5,258 nt of DNA from JBICHM01 sp043101835 (GTDB taxonomy: Bacteria; Planctomycetota; Phycisphaerae; Phycisphaerales; UBA1924): the NCBI GenBank assembly GCA_043101835.1, contig JBICHM010000332.1, positions 1 to 5,258 of the forward strand, written 5' to 3'. Both the position numbers and the translations under genes were made by a program. Positions 1 to 5,258 of this stretch are shown piece by piece (within the stretch, counting starts at the first letter, position 1; each line of letters opens with the position of its first letter). The notes below the pieces were generated by a model. The model was not told where the DNA came from, did no database searches, and saw only the letters and a program-made list of their open reading frames with translations.

Positions 1-827
1 AGCACGGCGAGGCAGGTGTCGAACCGATACGCATCGAGCAGCGCACGGAGCTTGCGCTCGGTGCTGGCGAGGCCGACATAGGACTTGAAGCGGCGGATCG
101 GCGGCATCGGTGCTCGTGGGCAGTCGGGTGCGAGATCGCGCGGGTGAAGGTACACGACGACGGGTCGCCCGCGCCGGTGCGCCCGGCGGAATCCCATGCG
201 GATTGCCGGGAGCGGCAGGAGCCGGAGGTATCCCCCTCCGGAGTAGCACATCGAGAGCCCGGGGAACCGCTCGACGCTCATGGGGAGCTCGGCGAGCTCG
301 CCGCCGCCGGGGCCGCGGACCATGTGCGGGTCGTCGGGGCAGACCGCGCCCCCGTGCGCCCGCTTCCCCGGGAATCGGCTTGCGTCATACCGGAAGCCGA
401 GTTCCGCAAGGACATCGAATGCCCACTCGGCCTCCGATGTGATCGAGAATGTTGGGGCGCGATAGCCGGCGATGGGGCCATCCCACGCCTTGCCGATGGC
501 CTCGAGGGACCGCGCGACATCGTCGCGAAAGACCTCGGGCGTCTGCGAATAGACCGGCTGATGCCAGTACCCGTGCGAGGCGATCTCGTGGCCGCGCTCG
601 GCGATCCGTCGGACGAGATCGGGGTGACGATCCGCGACCCAGCCGAGGATGAAAAACGTCGCGCGGACGTCCCTCTCCTCTAGGATCGAGAGGATCTGGT
701 CGGTGCGCTCGACGACCAGGCCGGGCATGGAGTCCCAGGCGCGAGCGTCATCCAGCGACGCGATGCCCACGAGGTGAAACCAGTCCTCGATGTCGAATGA
801 GAGGGCGTTGACCACAACGGACGACAT
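1..827 (-). CDS. Polysaccharide deacetylase, NodB fold with DUF3473-like C-terminus (3'-truncated by window edge)
   Basis: Reading from the ATG at 827-825 gives 275 residues before the left edge; probably only a few C-terminal residues are missing. The NodB metal-hydrolase motifs are all present: FDIEDWF at residues 11-17 (catalytic/metal acidic residues), SHGYWH at 84-89 (metal His85 and His89), YRAP at 122-125, DAS at 148-150, and YLHP at 226-229 (catalytic His228). Residues ~226-265 (HPRDLAPD, then RRFKSYVGLASTERKL) match the DUF3473 tail seen in deacetylases of exosortase/PEP-CTERM-type exopolysaccharide loci. Family members remove N- or O-acetyl groups from polysaccharide. The start is supported by GGGAG (plus 834-838) six bases upstream and by the family's usual habit of beginning just before the D-x-E-D motif. 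No signal peptide is visible, so it may act in the cytoplasm or be exported by another route. It is divergent from the ACP operon. The exact polysaccharide substrate is unknown. Confidence 0.92.
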   Translation of the reverse strand, partial: MSSVVVNALSFDIEDWFHLVGIASLDDARAWDSMPGLVVERTDQILSILEERDVRATFFILGWVADRHPDLVRRIAERGHEIASHGYWHQPVYSQTPEVFRDDVARSLEAIGKAWDGPIAGYRAPTFSITSEAEWAFDVLAELGFRYDASRFPGKRAHGGAVCPDDPHMVRGPGGGELAELPMSVERFPGLSMCYSGGGYLRLLPLPAIRMGFRRAHRRGRPVVVYLHPRDLAPDCPRAPMPPIRRFKSYVGLASTERKLRALLDAYRFDTCLAV

Positions 828-833
828 CGGCTG

Positions 834-838
834 CTCCC
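834..838 (-). promoter_or_regulatory. Ribosome binding site of the deacetylase
   Basis: On the minus strand GGGAG lies six bases before the ATG at 827-825. It decides the start, because the reading frame stays open for at least 25 codons further upstream. Confidence 0.6.
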
Positions 839-875
839 ACCCGAGACTGTATCGGTTCCCGGACCGCGAGGATCG

Positions 876-903
876 TTGACAGCGGACCCCCGCGCGGGAT
901 AAG
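876..903 (+). promoter_or_regulatory. Candidate sigma70-type promoter for the ACP-ligase-reductase-acyltransferase operon
   Basis: A perfect TTGACA (-35, 876-881) is followed after 16 bases by GATAAG (898-903), which matches 4 of 6 positions of TATAAT including the conserved A2. Transcription would start near 909-911 and leave an untranslated leader of about 120 bases before the ACP start at 1031. The site lies in the divergent intergenic region upstream of the operon, where a promoter is expected. The assignment is by eye only. No comparably good promoter was found for the minus-strand deacetylase: a weak TACAGT-like -10 (complement of 846-851) has no convincing -35. Confidence 0.45.
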
Positions 904-969
904 GTCGCTCTTCCGGTCGCCCGTCCGGTTCATTGACACCGCTCTGTGTTGCACGCGGCTCTGGTCGGT

Positions 970-991
970 ACGCCGGAGCGGGGTCCGGTGT
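970..991 (+). other. Inverted repeat / possible 5'UTR hairpin before the ACP gene
   Basis: Bases 970-977 pair with 984-991 to form an 8-bp stem (core CCGGA/TCCGG, one G-U wobble at 972/989) around a 6-base GC-rich loop. No T-tract follows, so it is not a typical intrinsic terminator. It lies about 60 bases downstream of the predicted transcription start and about 24 bases before the ACP ribosome binding site. It could be a leader structure or an operator half-site pair, or chance in GC-rich DNA. Confidence 0.3.
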
Positions 992-1014
992 TCGAGCCAC
1001 GCTGCGACTGCTGT

Positions 1015-1020
1015 GGGAGG
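1015..1020 (+). promoter_or_regulatory. Ribosome binding site of the acyl carrier protein gene
   Basis: GGGAGG ends ten bases before the ATG at 1031 and only one base before the in-frame ATG at 1022. A GTG at 1013 lies two bases before the site and overlaps it at 1015. The spacing selects ATG 1031 over the two upstream in-frame starts. Confidence 0.65.
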
Positions 1021-1030
1021 CATGAGACCG

Positions 1031-1288
1031 ATGTCAGCGACTCTCGACCGCGTGCTGGTGCAGATCCGCGCGGTCTACGAGAACAAGGGCGTGACGCCAC
1101 CCGCGCTTTCTCCCGCGAGCGTGCTCGGGCAGGAGATCGGGCTTGAGAGCCTCGACCTCGCCGAGATCGTCGTCCGCCTCGAGAACGAGTTCGGGTTTGA
1201 CCCGTTCGCAGAGGGCGTGCCCGAAGGCGTCCGGACCATCGGCGACCTCACCAGCCTGTACGCGAACGATGGCTCAGCCGGGAACTGA
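1031..1288 (+). CDS. Acyl carrier protein, phosphopantetheine-binding (85 aa)
   Basis: This is a small acidic protein of normal ACP length (85 residues) with a helical-bundle pattern. The phosphopantetheine site is GLESLDLAEIVVRLENEF at ~37-54, with Ser40 as the predicted attachment serine. The usual Asp-Ser-Leu is Glu-Ser-Leu here; the rest of helix II (LDxxEIVVRLE) is canonical. ACPs carry acyl groups as thioesters in the cytoplasm. Because the next gene is an AMP-forming ligase and the one after it a FabG-like reductase, this is probably a pathway-dedicated carrier rather than the housekeeping AcpP. That is an inference, since no fab genes flank it. The start at 1031 follows the ribosome binding site spacing; ATG 1022 would add only MRP. 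Its 3' end overlaps the ligase start by 20 bases. Confidence 0.9.
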   Translation: MSATLDRVLVQIRAVYENKGVTPPALSPASVLGQEIGLESLDLAEIVVRLENEFGFDPFAEGVPEGVRTIGDLTSLYANDGSAGN

Positions 1289-2638
1289 GCCAGGCGACGG
1301 CGCTTCGCGCGCGATTTTCCCGGTCCTTCGGCGTCATGCGCAGGCCCGGCCGGACGCTGTCTGCATCACACGCGGCAAGCACACCGCCACATACGCCGAA
1401 GCGTACGAGACCGCCTCGCGCCTCGCCGACGCGTGGCGATCACTGCCACGCGCTCGCACCTGCATCCTGACGGCGCCGGGGCCCGCCTTCATCGGTGCGC
1501 TCGGGGCATGCGACGCGCTCGGTCTCGAGGCGTTCCTCGGCGATCCGGGCTGGCCTGACGAGGAGCGGGATCGGATCGCCGATGCGTACCGCATCCGCTC
1601 GTCGAGGGTGACGACGCCGTCCGGCATACGCGGCCGGCGCCCGAGGTGGGCGCGACCGACGGCCCGTCGGTCACACTCTTCACCTCCGGCACAACCGGCG
1701 TGCCGAAGGCGGTGCAGCACACATGGGCGTCGCTGTCGCGAACGGTGCGCATTCGCCCCGGCCTCGAGGAAACACGCTGGTTCACCGGCTACCCGCTGCA
1801 CCTCTTTGCAGGGACGCAGGTTCTCTGCCAGGCATTGTGGTCGGGCGCATCGCTGCACCTGAGCCCGACGCAGGAGACCGCGGAAATCGCGAGCACGATC
1901 GTCGAGCAGCGGGTCGAGTACGCAACGGGCACGCCCAGTTTCTGGCGCAGGCTCATTATGACGGAGGGCGCACGCCTTCGCGATGCTTCGGTGCAGCAGG
2001 TGACCCTCGGCGGCGAGACGGTGGACCAGGCGGTGCTCGATGCGCTCGCGCGGGTCTTCCCCCAGGCCCGTCTGCTGCACATCTACGCGACGAGCGAACT
2101 CGGACGGGTGCTCTCTGTCGGCGATGGTCTCGCAGGGTTCCCCGAGTCATATCTCGACGCGAATCCCGAGCCTGGCGTGGAGTTGCGGCTGGTCGATGGC
2201 CAACTCGAGGTTCGTTCGACAAACCGAATGCGGCGGTACGACCCGCTCTCCCCGACGCAGGCCTCCGCCGATGACTGGTTCCCGACCGGCGACCTCGTCG
2301 AAATCCGCGACGGGCGTGTGCACTTCGTCGGGCGCACGACCGACATCATCAATGTCGGCGGCGTCAAGGTCTCGCCCCTGGACGTGGAGGCGGTGCTTCG
2401 CGCAGTGCCCGAGGTTGCGGATTGCCGCGTCTATGGCGTCAGCAGTTCGATCGCCGGACGGCTTGTGGCGTGCGACCTGGTCCCCGCGCCGGGCGTTACG
2501 GGCGACGATGCCAAGAAGGCGGCGGGCGCGGCGTGCGTTGCGCGGCTCTCCTCGGCGCAGCGCCCGCGCAAGTTCCATATTGTGCCGGCCATCGAGACGA
2601 CCGCCGCCGGGAAAGTACGCAGGAGCGAGACGAAATGA
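1269..2638 (+). CDS. AMP-forming acyl-CoA/acyl-ACP ligase, interrupted by a -1 frame change near 1593-1601
   Basis: Two frames make up one ANL-superfamily adenylate-forming enzyme. ATG 1269 starts MAQPGTEPGD and gives a family-like N-terminus (ARPDAVCITRG, TYAEAYETASRLADAW, ending DERDRIADAYRI-like at ~109). The sequence then continues one frame back as LVEGDDAV, up to the TGA at 2636-2638, for about 456 residues in total. Positions below are in the restored protein. Catalytic motifs are complete: phosphate-binding FTSGTTGVPKAV (~138-149), YATSELGR (~273, the YGxTE-like motif), TGD (~340), GRTTDIINVGGVKV (~355-368, the hinge), and AAGKVRR with the catalytic Lys near 449. Such enzymes adenylate a carboxylate and pass it to CoA or carrier phosphopantetheine. 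The adjacent ACP suggests carrier loading. It overlaps the ACP gene by 20 bases without a clear ribosome binding site, implying coupling. Substrate is unknown. As sequenced, translation would yield either a ~198-residue hybrid ending near 1862 or an internal-start C-terminal fragment (GTG 1646, 330 residues). Confidence 0.85.
1593..1601 (+). other. Site of the frame change in the ligase gene
   Basis: Up to the ATC at 1593-1595 the frame of ATG 1269 encodes ligase-like sequence. From the CTC at 1598 the frame one base back encodes LVEGDDAV and runs into the TSGTTG motif. After this point the original frame uses AGG codons and loses its G-rich first positions, whereas the new frame gains them. 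The new frame cannot extend upstream past a TGA at 1556-1558. A single lost base, for example one C or G in the ATCCGCTC stretch, would explain everything. Confidence 0.75.
2621..2625 (+). promoter_or_regulatory. Ribosome binding site of the SDR gene, inside the ligase 3' end
   Basis: AGGAG lies nine bases before the ATG at 2635. Together with the ATGA stop/start overlap it supports the chosen start and coupled translation. Confidence 0.65.
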
Positions 2639-3399
2639 CCAGTCCCCAGTCCCTCGAACGCCCCACTGTGCTGATCTCCGGCGGCAGCCGCGGGCTCGGC
2701 GCGTCGATCGTGCGCTCGCTGCTCGCCGATGGACACTCGGTGTCCACCTTCTCGCGGAAGCGCACCGACCTGTGCGACGAGCTCGAGAAGAGCCACCCCG
2801 ATCGGTTCCTCTTCGTCGAAGGCGACATGGCCGACAAGGCGTCGCTGCGCACGGTCGTCAAGGGCACAACGGAGCGATTTGGACGCATCGATGCGCTCGT
2901 CAACAATGCTGGCGTCGCCGATGACGGGGTCCTGGCGATGTTCCCCGAGAGCCGCATCGATCGTCTTATGGCGATTAATCTCACGGGCTCGCTTGCATTG
3001 ACGCGACTGTTCGTGCGCCACTTCATCGGCGGGACACCGGAGGAGCAGGCGCGGGGCGCTGCGATCGTGAATATCAGCTCGATCGTCGGCATCCGTGGAT
3101 ATCGGGGGCTCTCGGCCTACGCCGCCACCAAGAGCGGGATGCTCGGCATGACCTATGCCCTGGCGCGCGAGCTCGGAGACCGGGGCATCCGCGTCAACGC
3201 GATCTGCCCCGGCTACCTCGAGACAGAAATGACGCACGGCCTCGATGACATGCAGCGTCGGCAGATCATCAACCGCACGCCGCTCGGGCGCCTCGGGCAG
3301 CCCGACGATGTCTCCGGCGTCGTCCGATTCCTGCTGTCGCGCGATTCGTCCTTCATGACGGGGCAGTCGATCGTCGTCGATGGCGGGATCACCTGCTGA
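2635..3399 (+). CDS. Short-chain dehydrogenase/reductase, FabG-like 3-oxoacyl-ACP reductase (254 aa)
   Basis: This is a classical SDR of normal length (254 residues). Its Rossmann glycine motif is SGGSRGLG at 15-22, followed by SRK at 40-42, whose Arg after strand beta-2 favours NADPH. NNAG is at 90-93 and the structural Asn at 115 (AINLTG). The catalytic residues are Ser149 (NISSIVG), Tyr162 and Lys166 (YAATK). The C-terminal VDGGITC is typical of FabG-type enzymes. Spacing of Ser149 to Tyr162 (13) and Tyr162 to Lys166 (4) matches E. coli FabG. The family reduces ketones to alcohols with NAD(P)H. Next to an ACP and a ligase, the likely substrate is an ACP- or CoA-bound 3-oxoacyl group, but sugar-ketone reduction cannot be excluded. 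ATG 2635 overlaps the ligase TGA by four bases (ATGA). All catalytic residues are intact. Confidence 0.92.
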   Translation: MTSPQSLERPTVLISGGSRGLGASIVRSLLADGHSVSTFSRKRTDLCDELEKSHPDRFLFVEGDMADKASLRTVVKGTTERFGRIDALVNNAGVADDGVLAMFPESRIDRLMAINLTGSLALTRLFVRHFIGGTPEEQARGAAIVNISSIVGIRGYRGLSAYAATKSGMLGMTYALARELGDRGIRVNAICPGYLETEMTHGLDDMQRRQIINRTPLGRLGQPDDVSGVVRFLLSRDSSFMTGQSIVVDGGITC

Positions 3400-3404
3400 A
3401 CGCG

Positions 3405-4586
3405 ATGGACGCCGCCGCCGAAGCCGCGCTGCTCGACTCGCCCGACGCCCCGGTCATCAAGGGCGTCCGCTACGGGCTGGTCGATGCGCGCAGCCCGGCG
3501 GTGCAGGAGCAGCTCGCGGACCTCTATCGCGCGGTCTTTCCGCACGCCGACATCGCTGATAGCGCATATGTCCGGTGGCAGTACGCGGACCTTCCCACTC
3601 GCGCGCTCGTCGCGGCCGGACGCGAGGAGAAGACCGGCGACCTCGTCGCCAGCAGCGCGATGATCATGCTCGACATGCGCATCGCTGGACGGGAACAGCC
3701 CCTCTGGCTGATGCTGAACTCGTCGAGTCGCCCGGGCGGACCCCTGCGCGTCTGGAAGGAGGACGGCGCCATGTGCACGCCCTTCCTGAAATGCACACGC
3801 GTAGTTGCGCAGGGCGCGGTCGCTCGAGGCGGGCCGCCGGTGGTCGCGATGCCCAACGACGCCGCGGAGCCGGCGTATCGCGACCACCTGAAGTACACGC
3901 ACATCGGCGCATTGCGCCTGCACCTGGCTCCGCGCGACCCTGCTGCGATGCTGCGCGCCGTCAGGGGAGACCGCTGGTGGCTCCGCGCGGGCGCCCCGTT
4001 CGCCCGCTTCGCCGCGCGCACGGCCTTTCGGGCGAAGCGCGCCGGGGCAGGGCTTGAGGTGCGGCCGATCGAGGCGTTCGACGAACGATTTGATGCCTTT
4101 GACGAGCATCATGCCGGCGAGCATGCGGTCGTGCATCGGCGCACCAGCGCGTGGCTTTCGTGGCGATATCTGTCGAATCCGCTGCGACGCTACGCGCTGT
4201 ATGCCGGCGTACGAGGCGGCGAGCTGCGTGGCGCGGTTGTGCTTCGCGATGATCAGAAAGGTGAGTCCGGCGGCGAGCGGATCGAAACCACAGTGGTCGC
4301 CGACCTGATCGGCGAGACTTCGGCGCAGGGCGTCAACGATCTCGCCCGTACGCTCGGCGGTGCGCTTCGCGCGCATGTGCGGGGCAGCCGTTCGACGGCG
4401 GTGCTCGCTGCGCTTCCGCCGGGATGCCCGTGGGAGCCGGTGCTCCGCCGGAACGGCCTGATTCCCGGCGATCGCCTGGTGAAACGCCGCATGCCGTTCT
4501 ATGCCCATCCAGCGACGGTGGGCGAGCTGCCGCGCTTCGACAGCGCACCATGGACATTCACTCTTGGCGACCTGGACGTCATCTAG
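3405..4586 (+). CDS. GNAT/FemAB-like acyltransferase with two related halves (393 aa)
   Basis: I recognise this as a GNAT-superfamily-like protein of the FemAB-type tandem architecture, not a named gene. The N-terminal half has LADLYRAVFPHADIADS then YVRWQYADLP at 55-64 and a following strand region (ALVAAGREEKTGDLVASSAM). The C-terminal half repeats the pattern: WLSWRYLSNPLRRYALYAG at 250-268, then GGELRGAVVLRDD at 271-283. The protein ends PWTFTLGDLDVI, a style common in glycan-locus GNATs. No signal peptide or membrane segment is seen, so it is probably cytoplasmic. The family transfers acyl or aminoacyl groups from CoA, ACP or tRNA. In this operon the donor may be the acyl-ACP made by the three upstream genes (inference). 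It starts five bases after the reductase stop with no clear ribosome binding site, suggesting re-initiation. Acceptor and donor are unknown. Confidence 0.75.
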   Translation: MDAAAEAALLDSPDAPVIKGVRYGLVDARSPAVQEQLADLYRAVFPHADIADSAYVRWQYADLPTRALVAAGREEKTGDLVASSAMIMLDMRIAGREQPLWLMLNSSSRPGGPLRVWKEDGAMCTPFLKCTRVVAQGAVARGGPPVVAMPNDAAEPAYRDHLKYTHIGALRLHLAPRDPAAMLRAVRGDRWWLRAGAPFARFAARTAFRAKRAGAGLEVRPIEAFDERFDAFDEHHAGEHAVVHRRTSAWLSWRYLSNPLRRYALYAGVRGGELRGAVVLRDDQKGESGGERIETTVVADLIGETSAQGVNDLARTLGGALRAHVRGSRSTAVLAALPPGCPWEPVLRRNGLIPGDRLVKRRMPFYAHPATVGELPRFDSAPWTFTLGDLDVI

Positions 4587-5258
4587 TCAGGTTGAAGGCG
4601 CCCCACCGGCCTGCTCCAGCACTTCGATGAGCCTGTCCTCGCACGAGCGCCGAGCGTACCTGGTCTCGAGCAGGCGGCGCCCCGCATCGCCGAGGCGCCG
4701 GCGCAGGGCAGGATCGTCGAGAAGACTGCGAACCGCCCGCACGTAGCCGTCCACATCGCCGGGCGCGACGACGAGACCGCACGGCCCCTCTTCCGCGATC
4801 CGGCCCACTGTCGACTCGCGAGGACCCACGAAAATGAACGGGCGCCCGACACCCATCACGCCGTAGACCTTGCTCGGAATGAACGCGCCGGTGAGCCCCT
4901 CGGCCTGTGAAATGAGGTGGATATCACCCGCCGCGAGGGATTGGTTGAGCCGTTCGAACGGCTGATACCCCATCGCGCGCAGATGCGGCGGGCTGTGCTC
5001 CTTGACGAAGCGGTCGATGTCCTGCCGTCGCACGCCGCCGCCGATGAGGATGAGTTCACACCCCGGATCGCCCGCGCCGCCCTCACAAAGGCGCGCATGC
5101 CCGTCGAGAAATGTCGCCAACGGGTGGCCGATCCCCATGTTGCCCGAGTACATCAGGACGGGGCGATCGGGCGCGACGCCCTGCTCCTGACGCCATTCGT
5201 TTGCGTCATGGGGGAGCGGAACGAGGGCATCCGGGTCGGCGCCGGTCTCGATGACGCT
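4587..5258 (-). CDS. Family 4 (GT-B) glycosyltransferase, C-terminal part (5' end off window)
   Basis: The minus-strand frame is open from the right edge to a TGA at 4589-4587, giving 223 residues of a C-terminal GT4 domain. It begins SVIETGADPDALVPLP, the linker typical of WcaI/WbuB-like enzymes, followed by VLMYSGNMGIGH at 34-45 (start of the nucleotide-sugar-binding Rossmann half) and LILIGGG at 69-75. Next come a GYQPFERLNQSLAAGDIHLISQ-type segment at ~97-118, the EGLTGAFIPSKVYGVMGVGRP donor-site region at 120-140, and GLVVAPGD at 161-168. The GLTG-x3-PSK-x-YG pattern replaces the E-x7-E motif of many GT4 enzymes and is usual in the WcaI-like branch. Such enzymes transfer a sugar from an NDP-sugar to a growing lipid-linked glycan at the cytoplasmic membrane face. 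The acceptor half lies outside the window. Its stop directly abuts the acyltransferase stop (TAG 4584-4586). Confidence 0.9.
   Translation of the reverse strand, partial: SVIETGADPDALVPLPHDANEWRQEQGVAPDRPVLMYSGNMGIGHPLATFLDGHARLCEGGAGDPGCELILIGGGVRRQDIDRFVKEHSPPHLRAMGYQPFERLNQSLAAGDIHLISQAEGLTGAFIPSKVYGVMGVGRPFIFVGPRESTVGRIAEEGPCGLVVAPGDVDGYVRAVRSLLDDPALRRRLGDAGRRLLETRYARRSCEDRLIEVLEQAGGAPST

Larger units (their letters stand above)
828..1030. other. Divergent intergenic region between deacetylase and ACP operon
   Basis: These 203 bases hold no convincing gene. They contain the forward promoter candidate (876-903), a second perfect TTGACA at 933-938 that lacks a matching -10 at 15-19 bases, the hairpin at 970-991 and both ribosome binding sites. 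Divergent arrangement would allow shared regulation of deacetylase and acyl operon, but I see no clear operator. Confidence 0.5.

Noticed and set aside
144..683. Plus-strand open frame (179 codons) over the deacetylase
   Set aside because: The minus strand carries all NodB motifs in one frame. The plus frame has no motif and is a codon-bias shadow.
1590..1660. Programmed -1 ribosomal frameshift in the ligase gene
   Set aside because: The direction (-1) fits, but there is no slippery heptamer and no evident stimulatory structure, and ligases of this type are not known to use recoding.
1334..2080. Minus-strand open frame (248 codons) opposite the ligase frameshift region
   Set aside because: Arg/His/Cys-rich translation with no domain. 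It spans the frame change only because antisense frames in GC-rich DNA lack stops.
2431..3237. Antisense open frame (268 codons) opposite the ligase end and reductase
   Set aside because: Low-complexity shadow of a well-supported SDR gene. No family motif and no ribosome binding site context.
3213..4508. Long antisense open frame (431 codons) opposite the reductase end and the acyltransferase
   Set aside because: It is Arg- and Ala-rich with no recognisable motif. The opposite strand has clear SDR and GNAT features, and such antisense frames are common in GC-rich genes.
4587..4625. Bidirectional terminator at the convergent junction
   Set aside because: GGCGCC and nearby GC-rich palindromic bits exist, but there is no stem of convincing length with a T-tract on either strand.
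1..5258. CRISPR array, tRNA/rRNA gene, insertion sequence or attachment site
   Set aside because: No regularly spaced repeats, no tRNA-like cloverleaf, no transposase motifs or terminal inverted repeats were seen. Coding genes fill almost the whole window.

Overview
The window is a high-GC bacterial segment with strongly GC-rich third codon positions and tightly packed genes. Its content is that of an extracellular polysaccharide or surface-glycan locus. I cannot fix the taxon. Gene style and pairing would suit an environmental Planctomycetota/Phycisphaerae-like or proteobacterial genome, but that is a guess.

Layout. Bases 1-827 (minus strand, 3' end off the left edge) encode a NodB-type polysaccharide deacetylase with a DUF3473-like C-terminus, the kind common in exosortase/PEP-CTERM-type exopolysaccharide loci. 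A divergent intergenic region (828-1030) carries a good forward sigma70-type promoter candidate and a small 5'UTR hairpin. On the plus strand four genes run head to tail from 1031 to 4586: an acyl carrier protein, an AMP-forming acyl ligase, a FabG-like short-chain reductase, and a two-part GNAT/FemAB-like acyltransferase. The first three overlap at their ends and the fourth follows after 5 bases, so they look like one translationally coupled operon. A convergent GT4 glycosyltransferase (minus strand, 4587-5258, 5' part off the right edge) has its stop codon directly abutting the stop of the acyltransferase.

How they could work together (inference). The ligase activates a carboxylic acid with ATP and loads it on the dedicated ACP. 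The reductase adjusts a keto/hydroxy group on the tethered acyl chain. The GNAT-like protein then transfers the acyl group to a sugar or another amine/hydroxyl acceptor. The glycosyltransferase assembles the glycan, and the deacetylase may expose amines on it. No ketosynthase, thioesterase or polymerase is visible in the window.

The main anomaly is a -1 frame change inside the ligase gene near 1593-1601. The N-terminal ~109 residues lie in one frame and the catalytic remainder in another, with every downstream catalytic motif intact. This is either a one-base sequencing/assembly deletion or a recent inactivating mutation. No slippery heptamer supports programmed frameshifting.
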